This document shows, piece after piece, positions 28,423 through 37,789 of a DNA stretch of 64,000 nt. The notes beneath the pieces were generated by a model. It was not told where the DNA came from, made no database searches, and saw only the letters and a program-made list of their open reading frames with translations. A program made the position numbers and the translations under genes. Within the stretch, counting starts at the first letter, position 1; each line of letters begins with the position of its first letter. Origin of the DNA: AP-15 sp963701815. GTDB lineage: Bacteria > Pseudomonadota > Alphaproteobacteria > ATCC43930 > CGMCC-115725. The stretch is from assembly GCA_963701815.1 (NCBI GenBank), contig CAVPBN010000039.1, positions 1-64,000 of the forward strand, written 5' to 3'.

Positions 28423-31400
28423 TCAATAGTTGCGTTGCTCCAGTTCGACATTGAGCCCGAGCGAGCGCAATTCCTTGACCAGGACGTTGAACGATTCGGG
28501 GATGCCGGCCTCGAAATTGTCGTCGCCGCGGACAATCGCTTCGTAGACCTTGGTCCGGCCGGACACGTCGTCCGACTTGACCGTCAGCATTTCCTGCAAG
28601 GTGTAGGCCGAGCCGTAGGCTTCGAGCGCCCAGACCTCCATCTCGCCAAAGCGCTGGCCGCCGAACTGAGCCTTGCCGCCCAAGGGCTGTTGGGTGACCA
28701 GGCTGTAGGGTCCGATCGAGCGGGCATGAATCTTGTCGTCGACCAGATGGTGCAGCTTCATCATATAGATGTAGCCGACCGTGACCTTGCGGTCGAACGG
28801 CTCGCCGGTGCGGCCGTCGATCAGGGTGACCTGGCCCGAGGCCGAGAGCCCCGCCTGCTCGAGCGCGGCGACGATGTCGGCCTCGCTGGCGCCGTCGAAC
28901 ACCGGGCTCGCCATCGGCACGCCATGCGCGAGGTGCCCGGCCAGCTCGACCAGCTCATCGGTCTCGAGCTGAGCAACTTCGGCTCGTTGGCTGCCCTGAT
29001 AGACCTCGTCGAGCGCCCCGCGCAACTCGCTGTCGCCGGCGCCGCTGCGCTTGATCTTGGCCAATACCTCGCCGATGCGGCGGCCGAGCCCGGCGGCGGC
29101 CCAGCCGAGATGGGTTTCCAGGATCTGGCCGACATTCATCCGGCTCGGCACGCCCAACGGGTTGAGCACCAGATCGACCGGGGTGCCGTCGGCGAGATAG
29201 GGCATGTCCTCGCAAGGGACGATGCGCGAGATCACCCCCTTGTTGCCGTGGCGGCCGGCCATCTTGTCGCCGGGCTGCAATTTGCGTTTCACCGCGACGA
29301 ACACTTTGACCATCTTCATGACCCCGGGCGGCAATTCGTCGCCGCGCTGGAGCTTTTCGACCTTGTTCTCAAAGCGCGCGGTCAGCTCGGCCGTCGCATC
29401 GTCGGTCTGCTTTTTCAGCGCTTCGATATCGACCATCCGCGCATCGTCGCGGATCGTGATCTGCTTCCACAGCGCCGCCGGGTATTCGGCGAGAACCGCC
29501 TCGGTGATCTCGGCGCCCGATTTCATGCCTTTCGGCCCGCCGACCGCGATTTGGCCGAGCATCAATTCCTTCAACCGCGCGGTGAAGCTGCGCACCAGGA
29601 TGGCACGCTCGTCGTCGCGGTCCTTGGCGAGACGCTCGATTTCGGCGCGTTCGATCGCCAATGCCCGCTCGTCCTTGTCGACGCCGCGCCGCGAGAAGAC
29701 GCGTACCTCGACGATCGTGCCGGAGACGCCGGGCGGCAGGCGCAGCGACGTGTCGCGCACGTCCGAGGCCTTTTCGCCAAAGATCGCGCGCAGCAGTTTC
29801 TCCTCCGGCGTCATCGGCGATTCGCCCTTGGGCGTGACCTTGCCGACCAAAATGTCGCCGGGCTTGACCTCGGCGCCGATATAGACGATGCCGGCCTCGT
29901 CCAAATCCTTGAGCGCCTCCTCGCCGACATTGGGGATGTCGCGGGTGATCTCCTCCTGGCCGAGCTTGGTGTCGCGCGCCATGACCTCGAATTCCTCGAT
30001 ATGGATCGAGGTGAACACATCGTCGGAGACGATGCGCTCGGAGATCAGGATCGAATCTTCGAAATTGTAGCCGTTCCAGGGCATGAACGCGCAAAGCACG
30101 TTGCGTCCGAGCGCCAGCTCGCCGAGTTCCGTCGAGGGTCCGTCGGCGATGATGTCGCCGGCCGTCACCAACTCGCCGACTTTGACCAGCGGGCGCTGGG
30201 TGATGCAGGTATTCTGGTTCGACCGCTGAAATTTCAGCAGATTGTAGATGTCGACGCCGGAGGCGGCGGTCGAGGTTTCGGCCGTCGCACGGACCACGAT
30301 GCGGGTCGCGTCGACCTGGTCGACGACCCCCGAGCGGCGGGCGATGATCGTCACCCCTGAATCGCGGGCGACGGTTTCCTCCATGCCGGTGCCGACCAGC
30401 GGCGCTTCGGCCCGGATCAGCGGCACCGCCTGGCGCTGCATGTTGGAGCCCATCAAGGCGCGGTTCGCGTCGTCGTTTTCGAGAAACGGGATCAGCGCCG
30501 CCGCCACCGACACCAGCTGCTTTGGCGACACGTCCATCAGATCGATGTCCTGCGGCCGCTGCATGACGAAATCGCCGCCCTTGCGGCAATTGGTCAGCTC
30601 GGCGGTGATCCGGCCTTCGGCATCGGCCTCCACATTGGCCTGGGCGATCGCGTAGCGGCCCTCGTCCATCGCCGAGAGATAGACGACATCGTCGGTGACC
30701 CGGCCGTCGACCACCCGCCGATACGGGCTTTCGATGAAACCGTACTGATTGACCCGCGCATAGGTCGCCAGGCTGTTGATCAGCCCGATATTCGGGCCTT
30801 CCGGGGTCTCGATCGGGCAGATTCGCCCGTAATGCGTCGGATGCACGTCGCGCACCTCGAAACCCGCCCGCTCGCGGGTCAGACCGCCCGGCCCCAACGC
30901 CGACAACCGACGCTTGTGGGTGATCTCGGAGAGCGGGTTGGTCTGGTCCATAAACTGCGAGAGTTGCGACGAGCCGAAGAATTCGCGCACCGCCGCCGCC
31001 GCCGGTTTGGCGTTGATCAGATCGTGCGGCATGACGGTATCGATCTCGACCGAACTCATGCGCTCGCGGATCGCCCGCTCCATGCGCAGCAGGCCGACGC
31101 GGTACTGGTTCTCCATCAGTTCGCCGACCGAGCGCACCCGGCGGTTGCCGAGATGGTCGATGTCGTCGATCTCGCCGCGCCCGTCCTTGAGTTCGACCAA
31201 CACCTTGAGGATCGCCAGGATGTCGGCCTTGCGCAGGGTACGCACGCTGTCGTCGGTGTCGAGTTCGAGCCGCGAATTCATCTTGACCCGACCGACCGCC
31301 GACAGATCGTAGCGCTCGTTATCGAAGAACAGGCTGTTGAACAGCGACTCCGCCGTCTCCAATGTCGGCGGCTCGCCGGGGCGCATGACGCGATAGATGT

Positions 31401-32589
31401 CGATCAGCGCGTCTTCGCGCGTCGCGTTCTTGTCGATCGCCAAGGTGTTGCGGATGTAGGGGCCGACCGTGACGTGATCGATGTCGAGCACCGGCAACTC
31501 GACGATGCCGAGCTCGGCCAGCTGGGCGAGGGTCGCGGCGGTGATTTCGTCTCCGGCCTCGAAATAGACCTCGCCGGTGGTTTCGTCGATCAGATCGGTG
31601 GCGAAATAGCGACCGATCAGCTGTTCGTCATCGGCCAGGATCTCGGCAAGGCCGGCTTCGCGCAGCCGGCGCGCGGTGCGCGGCGTCATTCGCTCGCCTT
31701 CGGCCAGCGCCGTCTCGCCGGTGCGGGCATCGCGCAACGGGCTCGTCAGCTTGCCCTTGAACTGCTCCTCGCGAAACGGCGTCATCCAGCCGAGCGGACC
31801 GCGGCGGAAGACGATCGTGGCATAGAAGACCGCAAGGATCTCCTCCTTGGACATGCCGACCGCCTCGCCCGGCTGCAAGGCCCGGTTTTCGGCTTTGCTG
31901 CGGCTGCGCAGCGCATCGCTGGCGGCATCGTCGAGAGCCATCAGCAGGGTCGTCGCCGGCAATTTGCGCCGCCGGTCGATGCGCACGTAAAGGTGGTCCT
32001 TGGCGTCGAACTCGAAATCGAGCCAGGAGCCGCGATAGGGGATCACCCGGGCGGCGAACAGGTATTTGCCGGAAGAATGAGTCTTGCCCTTGTCGTGGTC
32101 GAAAAACACCCCGGGGCTGCGGTGCATCTGGGAGACGATAACCCGTTCGGTGCCGTTGATGATGAAGGTCCCGTTCTTCGTCATCAACGGCATGTCGCCC
32201 ATATAGACGTCCTGCTCCTTGATGTCGCGGATCGAGCGGGAGCCGGTATCCTCATCGACGTCCCAGACTACGAGCCGAAGCGTGACCTTGAGCGGGGCGG
32301 CAAAAGTGATGCCGCGCTGCTGGCACTCGTCGACATCGTATTTCGGCGCTTCGAGTTCGTAATGCACGAATTCGAGCTGGGCGCGTTCGGAAAAGTCACG
32401 GATCGGAAAGACCGATTTGAGCACCTCCTGGAGGCCGACATTGGCGCGCCGCTCGGCCGCGACCCCCATCTGCAAGAAATGATCGTACGAGCTTTTCTGG
32501 ACCTCGATCAGGTTCGGCATCGGCGCCACTTCAGGGACGCGTCCGAAGCTCTTGCGGATCCGCTTCTTGCCCGTAAAAGAAATAGCCAT
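28423..32589 (-). CDS. rpoB: RNA polymerase subunit beta
   Basis: The 1,388-residue protein begins MAISFTGKKRIRKSFGRVPEVAPMPNLIEVQ. The rifampicin region SSQLSQFMDQTNPLSEITHKRRLSALGPGGL is wild type in appearance. The C-terminal signatures VGYIYMMKLHHLVDDKIHARSIGPYSLVTQQPLGGKAQFGGQRFGEMEVWALEAYGSAYTLQEMLTVKSDDV are present. It forms the catalytic core with beta'. A hairpin between rplL and rpoB lies in its leader. Confidence 0.99.
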   Translation of the reverse strand: MAISFTGKKRIRKSFGRVPEVAPMPNLIEVQKSSYDHFLQMGVAAERRANVGLQEVLKSVFPIRDFSERAQLEFVHYELEAPKYDVDECQQRGITFAAPLKVTLRLVVWDVDEDTGSRSIRDIKEQDVYMGDMPLMTKNGTFIINGTERVIVSQMHRSPGVFFDHDKGKTHSSGKYLFAARVIPYRGSWLDFEFDAKDHLYVRIDRRRKLPATTLLMALDDAASDALRSRSKAENRALQPGEAVGMSKEEILAVFYATIVFRRGPLGWMTPFREEQFKGKLTSPLRDARTGETALAEGERMTPRTARRLREAGLAEILADDEQLIGRYFATDLIDETTGEVYFEAGDEITAATLAQLAELGIVELPVLDIDHVTVGPYIRNTLAIDKNATREDALIDIYRVMRPGEPPTLETAESLFNSLFFDNERYDLSAVGRVKMNSRLELDTDDSVRTLRKADILAILKVLVELKDGRGEIDDIDHLGNRRVRSVGELMENQYRVGLLRMERAIRERMSSVEIDTVMPHDLINAKPAAAAVREFFGSSQLSQFMDQTNPLSEITHKRRLSALGPGGLTRERAGFEVRDVHPTHYGRICPIETPEGPNIGLINSLATYARVNQYGFIESPYRRVVDGRVTDDVVYLSAMDEGRYAIAQANVEADAEGRITAELTNCRKGGDFVMQRPQDIDLMDVSPKQLVSVAAALIPFLENDDANRALMGSNMQRQAVPLIRAEAPLVGTGMEETVARDSGVTIIARRSGVVDQVDATRIVVRATAETSTAASGVDIYNLLKFQRSNQNTCITQRPLVKVGELVTAGDIIADGPSTELGELALGRNVLCAFMPWNGYNFEDSILISERIVSDDVFTSIHIEEFEVMARDTKLGQEEITRDIPNVGEEALKDLDEAGIVYIGAEVKPGDILVGKVTPKGESPMTPEEKLLRAIFGEKASDVRDTSLRLPPGVSGTIVEVRVFSRRGVDKDERALAIERAEIERLAKDRDDERAILVRSFTARLKELMLGQIAVGGPKGMKSGAEITEAVLAEYPAALWKQITIRDDARMVDIEALKKQTDDATAELTARFENKVEKLQRGDELPPGVMKMVKVFVAVKRKLQPGDKMAGRHGNKGVISRIVPCEDMPYLADGTPVDLVLNPLGVPSRMNVGQILETHLGWAAAGLGRRIGEVLAKIKRSGAGDSELRGALDEVYQGSQRAEVAQLETDELVELAGHLAHGVPMASPVFDGASEADIVAALEQAGLSASGQVTLIDGRTGEPFDRKVTVGYIYMMKLHHLVDDKIHARSIGPYSLVTQQPLGGKAQFGGQRFGEMEVWALEAYGSAYTLQEMLTVKSDDVSGRTKVYEAIVRGDDNFEAGIPESFNVLVKELRSLGLNVELEQRNY

Positions 32590-32669
32590 GCGTGCTCCTC
32601 GCTGTGGGCCGCTGCCCGAGCGCCCCGACTTGACGCCCAACCCTACTCGATGCCGCTACTACGGAGACG

Positions 32670-32711
32670 CCAATAACCGGCGTGCGCGACGGATCGCGCC
32701 CCGGTTATCGG
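32670..32711 (-). promoter_or_regulatory. rplL–rpoB intergenic hairpin (possible attenuator/processing site)
   Basis: An outer stem CCAATAACCGG (32670–32680) pairs with CCGGTTATCGG (32701–32711), with one G·T-type position. Inside it a second perfect stem GCGCGA/TCGCGC closes a four-base loop. The structure is in the 194-base space between rplL and rpoB, where many proteobacteria have an attenuator or RNase III site that lowers rpoBC expression relative to the ribosomal proteins. There is no T-tract. Function is inferred from position. Confidence 0.45.
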
Positions 32712-32783
32712 CTCTCGATGTCGGACGCTTCGTCGATCGCCGACGCGGCGCCCGCCCTTATCCAAAAAGAGATCGTGGTGGAC

Positions 32784-33158
32784 CTACTTTATTTCAACCG
32801 TCGCACCCGCGTCTTCGAGCTGTTTCTTGATTTTGGCCGCCTCTTCCTTATTGACCCCTTCCTTGACCAACTTGGGCGCCGCTTCGACCAGGTCCTTGGC
32901 TTCCTTGAGACCAAGGCTGGTGATTGCCCTGACTTCCTTGATGACGTTTATCTTTTTCTCGCCGATCGCAGCCAGGATCACATCGAATTCGGTCTGCTCG
33001 GCCGCCGCTTCGGCCGCCGGCGCTGCGGCGAATGCCGCCACCGCCATCGGTGCGGCGGCCGAAACGCCCCACTTCTCTTCCAGCATCTTTGACAATTGGG
33101 CCGCCTCGATGACGCTCAGCGCCGAGAGATCATCGACCAGCTTGATCAGGTCCGGCAT
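32784..33158 (-). CDS. rplL: 50S ribosomal protein L7/L12
   Basis: The 124-residue stalk protein has the N-terminal dimerisation domain (LIKLVDDLSALSVIEAAQLSKMLEEKWGVS), an Ala-rich hinge (AAAPMAVAAFAAAPAAEAAAE) and the factor-binding CTD (EFDVILAAIGEKKINVIKEVRAITSLGLKEAKDLVE). ATG 33158 has GGAG six bases upstream. It is present in several copies per ribosome, bound to L10. Confidence 0.98.
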   Translation of the reverse strand: MPDLIKLVDDLSALSVIEAAQLSKMLEEKWGVSAAAPMAVAAFAAAPAAEAAAEQTEFDVILAAIGEKKINVIKEVRAITSLGLKEAKDLVEAAPKLVKEGVNKEEAAKIKKQLEDAGATVEIK

Positions 33159-33212
33159 CTTCAACTCCTGCTTCCGGGATGAGGTTTAATATCAGGATTT
33201 CCGCGTCGATCG

Positions 33213-33734
33213 CTAGGCTGCCGCGCCGCCGTTCTCGGCATGCGCGGCGACGACGCGGGCGAGCTGGCCCGCGGGCGCCTGCAGCACGGCGGCGATCCTG
33301 GTCGCCGGCGCGACGAGCAAGCCGATCAGCTTGCCGCGCAATTCGTCGAGCGACGGCAGCAAGGCCAGCTCCTTGATCGCCGCCGCATCCATCGCCTGGC
33401 CGCCGAGCCCGCCGCCGACGATCGTCAGCTTGGCGTTGCGGTTTGCGAATTCGACGACGACCCTGGCCGCGGCCACCGGATCGCGCGAGAAGGCGATCGC
33501 GGTCGGACCGGTGAACAGCGTCGACAATGCGGCGAACGGCGTACCCTCCAGGGCGCGTCGGGCGAGGCGGTTCTTGGTCACCCGATAGCTCGCGCCCGCA
33601 CCGCGGACCTGGCGGCGCAACTGGGTGGCCTCGGCCACGTCGAGCCCGGTCTGGTGAGTGACCACGAGACACACCGTATCGGCCAGATCCTGCCGCAGGG
33701 TCTCGACCAGCTTTTGCTTTTGTGCTCGCTCCAC
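33213..33734 (-). CDS. rplJ: 50S ribosomal protein L10
   Basis: The 173-residue protein begins at GTG 33734 (reading as MERAQKQKLVETLRQDLADT), with GGAG six bases upstream. The RNA-binding part has VVTHQTGLDVAEATQLRRQVRGAGASYRVTKNRLARRAL. The C-terminal helix that carries L12 is Ala-rich. It pairs with rplL as the stalk unit. Confidence 0.96.
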   Translation of the reverse strand: MERAQKQKLVETLRQDLADTVCLVVTHQTGLDVAEATQLRRQVRGAGASYRVTKNRLARRALEGTPFAALSTLFTGPTAIAFSRDPVAAARVVVEFANRNAKLTIVGGGLGGQAMDAAAIKELALLPSLDELRGKLIGLLVAPATRIAAVLQAPAGQLARVVAAHAENGGAAA

Positions 33735-33813
33735 TCCGTTCTCCGATGTGCATCGCCGACCGTAACCGACGGACCTGTCGCTCAGGTCCGCACAACCGCG
33801 ATGGTCGGCGCCG

Positions 33814-34521
33814 CTACGATCTTGCCGTCTCGGCCAGATCCGACAATTCGAGCTTGACGCCCGGCCCCATCGTCGAACTCAGGCTGACCTTTTTGATATA
33901 GGTGCCTTTGACGCCGCTCGGCTTGTTGCGGGTGATCGCGCCGACAAAGGCGCGCACATTATCGGCAATCGCGGCATCGGTAAAGCTCGCTTTTCCGACG
34001 CCGGCATGAACCAGGCCGGCTTTCTCGGCGCGAAACTCGACCTGTCCGCCCTTGGCCGCCTGCACCGCCTCGGCGACGTTCTGGGTGACCGTTCCCAGCC
34101 GCGGGTTCGGCATCAGCCCGCGCGGCCCGAGGATCTTGCCGAGCCGCCCGACCACCGCCATCAGATCGGGGGTGGCGATCGCCCGGTCGAAATTTATTTC
34201 GCCCGCCTGAATCTTTTCGGCCAGATCCTCGGCCCCGACCAGATCGGCGCCGGCGGCCTCGGCCTCCTTGGCTCGATCGCCGCGGGCGAAGACCGCCACC
34301 CGCACGGTCTTGCCGGTGCCGTGCGGCAGCATCACCGTGCCGCGCAGGTTCTGGTCCTGCTTGCGCGGATCGAGGTTCAGGTTCATCGCGATCTCGACCG
34401 TCTCGTCGAATTTGGCCGAGGCGCGCGTCTTGATCATTGTGACCGCCTCGCCGAGCGGGTGCGATACCGCCGGGTCGATCCCCTCATAGGCTGTTTTGAG
34501 CCGCTTGCCCTGCTTCGCCAT
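33814..34521 (-). CDS. rplA: 50S ribosomal protein L1
   Basis: The ATG at 34521 gives 235 residues with the L1 signatures KQGKRLKTAYEGIDP, VMLPHGTGKTVRVAVFARGDRAKEAEAAGADLVGAEDL and LMPNPRLGTVT. L1 forms the mobile stalk near the E site and can repress its own operon. It follows rplK by five bases. Confidence 0.98.
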   Translation of the reverse strand: MAKQGKRLKTAYEGIDPAVSHPLGEAVTMIKTRASAKFDETVEIAMNLNLDPRKQDQNLRGTVMLPHGTGKTVRVAVFARGDRAKEAEAAGADLVGAEDLAEKIQAGEINFDRAIATPDLMAVVGRLGKILGPRGLMPNPRLGTVTQNVAEAVQAAKGGQVEFRAEKAGLVHAGVGKASFTDAAIADNVRAFVGAITRNKPSGVKGTYIKKVSLSSTMGPGVKLELSDLAETARS

Positions 34522-34526
34522 CGTCT

Positions 34527-34958
34527 TCACTCCACCACTTCGAGACCCATCGAGCGGGCCGAGCCGATCAGCATGCGGCACGCGCCCTCGACATCCTTGG
34601 CATTGAGATCCTGCATCTTCTTTTCGGCGATCTCGCGGATCTGGTCCATCGTCACCCGGCCCACGACGCTGCCCTTGCCGGTGGTCTGCGAGCCCTTTTC
34701 GACCCCGGCGGCCTTCTTCAGGAAGTAGCTGTTGGGAGGGCTCTTGGTCACAAACGCAAAGGACCGGTCGCCAAAGGCCGTGATGACCACCGGGATCGGC
34801 ATGCCGGGCTCGAGGTTCTGCGTCGCAGCGTTGAACGCCTTGCAAAACTCCATGATGTTCAGCCCCCGCTGACCGAGCGCCGGACCGATCGGCGGCGACG
34901 GATTGGCCTTGCCGGCGGGGACCTGCAACTTGATGATGCCGACGATCTTTTTTGCCAT
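34527..34958 (-). CDS. rplK: 50S ribosomal protein L11
   Basis: The 143-residue protein has IIKLQVPAGKANPSPPIGPALGQRGLNIMEFCKAFN and the rRNA-binding KSPPNSYFLKKAAGVEKGS, the standard L11 of the GTPase-associated centre and target region for RelA signalling. It follows nusG by 87 bases. Confidence 0.98.
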   Translation of the reverse strand: MAKKIVGIIKLQVPAGKANPSPPIGPALGQRGLNIMEFCKAFNAATQNLEPGMPIPVVITAFGDRSFAFVTKSPPNSYFLKKAAGVEKGSQTTGKGSVVGRVTMDQIREIAEKKMQDLNAKDVEGACRMLIGSARSMGLEVVE

Positions 34959-35045
34959 TGTTTTGCTCTGGTGCTCGAATTCAGGGGCAAGAAGGGCGGC
35001 GATCGCGCCGCAACCCGGCGCTCTCCAGGCCTCCCCGGCGGTGGC

Positions 35046-35577
35046 TCAAACTTTCTCGACCTGCGAATACTCCAACTCGACCGGGGTTGCGCGGCCAAAA
35101 ATCGACACCGCCACCTTGATCCGCGCCCGCTCTTCGTCGACTTCCTCGACAAGCCCGTTGAACGAGGTGAACGGGCCGTCGCACACCCTGACCTGCTCGC
35201 CGATCTCGTAGGTGATCGAGGGTTTGGGACGCTCTATCCCCTCCTGCACCTGATGCATGATGCGCGCAGCCTCATGCTCGCTGATCGGCGACGGCCGGCC
35301 GCGCGCCGCCGAGAAACCCGGTGACCTTGGCCGTATTGGTGACCAGATGCCAGGTCTCGTCATCGAGATCCATCTTAATCAGCACATATCCCGGGAAGAA
35401 TTTTCGCTCCGAGCTGACTTTGGCGCCGCGCTTGACCTCGACGACCTCCTCGGTCGGAACCAGGATCTCCTCGAACCTGTCCGATAAGCCCTTCTGCTCG
35501 GCCTGCTCGCGGATCGCGGCTTCGACCTTCTTTTCAAACCCAGAATAGACGTGAACCACATACCAGCGGCTGGCCAT
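35046..35577 (-). CDS. nusG: transcription antitermination factor NusG (frameshifted by one base)
   Basis: The corrected protein is about 176 residues. The NGN domain (MASRWYVVHVYSGFEKKVEAAIREQAEQKGL … FFPGYVLIKMDLDDETWHLVTNTAKVTGFLGG) is in one frame. The linker and KOW domain (RGRPSPISEHEAARIMHQVQEGIERPKP … GEQVRVCDGPFTSFNGLVEEVDEERARIKVAVSIFGRATPVELEYSQVEKV) is in the next. One base too many in GGCGGCGCGCGGC (about 35301–35305) explains the break. NusG controls pausing, Rho termination and coupling to S10. The gene follows secE after 134 bases. Confidence 0.92.
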
Positions 35578-35610
35578 AGCGTTGCGCGCTCCTAGCGGTC
35601 CGATCGAAAC

Positions 35611-35684
35611 GCCTGGGTCCCCAGGCACTTCGTGAACCGGCCCGCCGGATCAATCCGTTGACGGGTGCGATTCTGCCAACGGAT
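35611..35684 (-). other. two hairpins between secE and nusG
   Basis: GCCTGGG/CCCAGGC (35611–35626) forms a perfect seven-pair stem with a minimal loop. ATCCGTTG (35653–35660) pairs with CAACGGAT (35677–35684). Both lie in the 134-base secE–nusG spacer, which is longer than in many operons of this type and holds no gene that I can support. They could adjust the secE:nusG ratio; there is no direct evidence for this. Confidence 0.35.
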
Positions 35685-35711
35685 AGGGAATCATCTGTCG
35701 GCATCGCACCA

Positions 35712-35909
35712 CTAGCGCCCGAGCCCGAAGATCAGGCGCACCCCGGCCGAAAAGGCCTGGTCGACGACAAAAAAGAACGCCGCCGCGATGAACACCATGA
35801 CAAACACCATCGCCGTGGTCGTCAGGGTCTCCTTGCGGCTCGGCCAAGTGACCCGCGTCACTTCCTGGCGGACCTGGCGCATGAATTCGGCGGGGTTTGT
35901 CTTTGCCAT
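35712..35909 (-). CDS. secE: preprotein translocase subunit SecE
   Basis: The ATG at 35909 gives 65 residues: MAKTNPAEFMRQVRQEVTRVTWPSRKETLTTT followed by one membrane span (AMVFVMVFIAAAFFFVVDQAF). This is the short alphaproteobacterial SecE with the conserved VTWPSRKET amphipathic helix that clamps SecY. It lies between tRNA-Trp and nusG. Confidence 0.97.
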   Translation of the reverse strand: MAKTNPAEFMRQVRQEVTRVTWPSRKETLTTTAMVFVMVFIAAAFFFVVDQAFSAGVRLIFGLGR

Positions 35910-35987
35910 GACCTGTCTGAATTGCGGCGGCTGGCGCATGCTCATAACCATATGGTCGGTTCCGGCGGGATCGCATCACCGATCAGG

Positions 35988-36063
35988 TGGCAGGAGTGGA
36001 GGGGCTCGAACCCCCAACCCCCGGTTTTGGAGACCGGTGCTCTACCAGTTGAGCTACACTCCT
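35988..36063 (-). tRNA. tRNA-Trp (CCA anticodon)
   Basis: Read on the minus strand, the acceptor stem is AGGAGTG/CACTCCT, the D-arm GCTC…GAGC and the anticodon stem CCGGT/ACCGG. The loop is CTCCAAA, giving anticodon CCA (codon UGG). The T-arm contains GGTTCGAGCC and CCA is encoded. Its place between tuf and secE is a conserved arrangement in proteobacteria. Confidence 0.97.
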
Positions 36064-36125
36064 AGCACTGGACGATCGGTGCGCCCGATAGGCCGCCCCG
36101 TGCGCGATTTTGAGGTTTGGCCGGG

Positions 36126-37316
<1,191 letters not shown>

Positions 37317-37373
37317 CGCTTCCGGTTTCCCGCTTCAAAAAATGGCCACGTCGTCCGATCGCCTCGCGGCAGC

Positions 37374-37447
37374 TGGAGCGGGTGATGGGGATCGAACCCA
37401 CATAGCCAGCTTGGAAGGCTGGAGCTCTGCCATTGAGCTACACCCGC
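37374..37447 (-). tRNA. tRNA-Gly (TCC anticodon)
   Basis: Minus-strand cloverleaf with acceptor GCGGGTG/CACCCGC, anticodon stem CCAGC/GCTGG and loop CTTCCAA, giving anticodon TCC. The T-arm has GGTTCGATCC and CCA is encoded. The gene is 74 bases and lies 57 bases upstream of tuf copy 2. Confidence 0.97.
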
Positions 37448-37553
37448 ATTCCCGCCGTATCCTCCCGCCCGGCCGCCGCCCGTCCCGATGATCCGCAGCC
37501 CCCGCGTATCGGGCGCCGCGCGCCTCCCGTCCCCGACCGCCGCTGCGGAGCAT

Positions 37554-37639
37554 TGGTGGAGGGGGTAGGATTCGAACCTACGAAGACATACGTCGGCAGA
37601 TTTACAGTCTGCTGCCTTTAACCGCTCGGCAACCCCTCC
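37554..37639 (-). tRNA. tRNA-Tyr (GTA anticodon)
   Basis: Minus-strand cloverleaf with acceptor GGAGGGG/CCCCCTCC-type pairing, anticodon stem GCAGA/TCTGC and loop CTGTAAA, giving anticodon GTA. It has the long variable arm of class II tRNAs (86 bases in all) and an encoded CCA. It is the first gene of the tRNA-Tyr–tRNA-Gly–tuf–tRNA-Trp–secE–nusG segment. Confidence 0.96.
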
Positions 37640-37673
37640 GGACTCGATGCCGCCCGGCGCAGCGGAACCGGAA

Positions 37674-37702
37674 CGCATAAGATCTTGCCGGTAACTTGTC
37701 AA
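37674..37702 (-). promoter_or_regulatory. sigma70-type promoter for tRNA-Tyr–tRNA-Gly–tuf–tRNA-Trp–secE–nusG
   Basis: On the minus strand a perfect TTGACA (37702–37697) is followed after 17 bases by TATGCG (37679–37674). The tRNA-Tyr begins 35 bases downstream. It lies in the divergent space shared with rlmB. Confidence 0.6.
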
Positions 37703-37789
37703 TCCGGGTTCGGTGTTCCGGATATCGGCGCCGGACGACTCCATGCTACAGCTTGGCGTCCGCGACGGGATCTCGAGGAATTGAAGCCG

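Noticed and set aside
30832..32676. Open frame of about 610 codons opposite rpoB
   Set aside because: Same reasoning: antisense to a conserved gene and no independent evidence.
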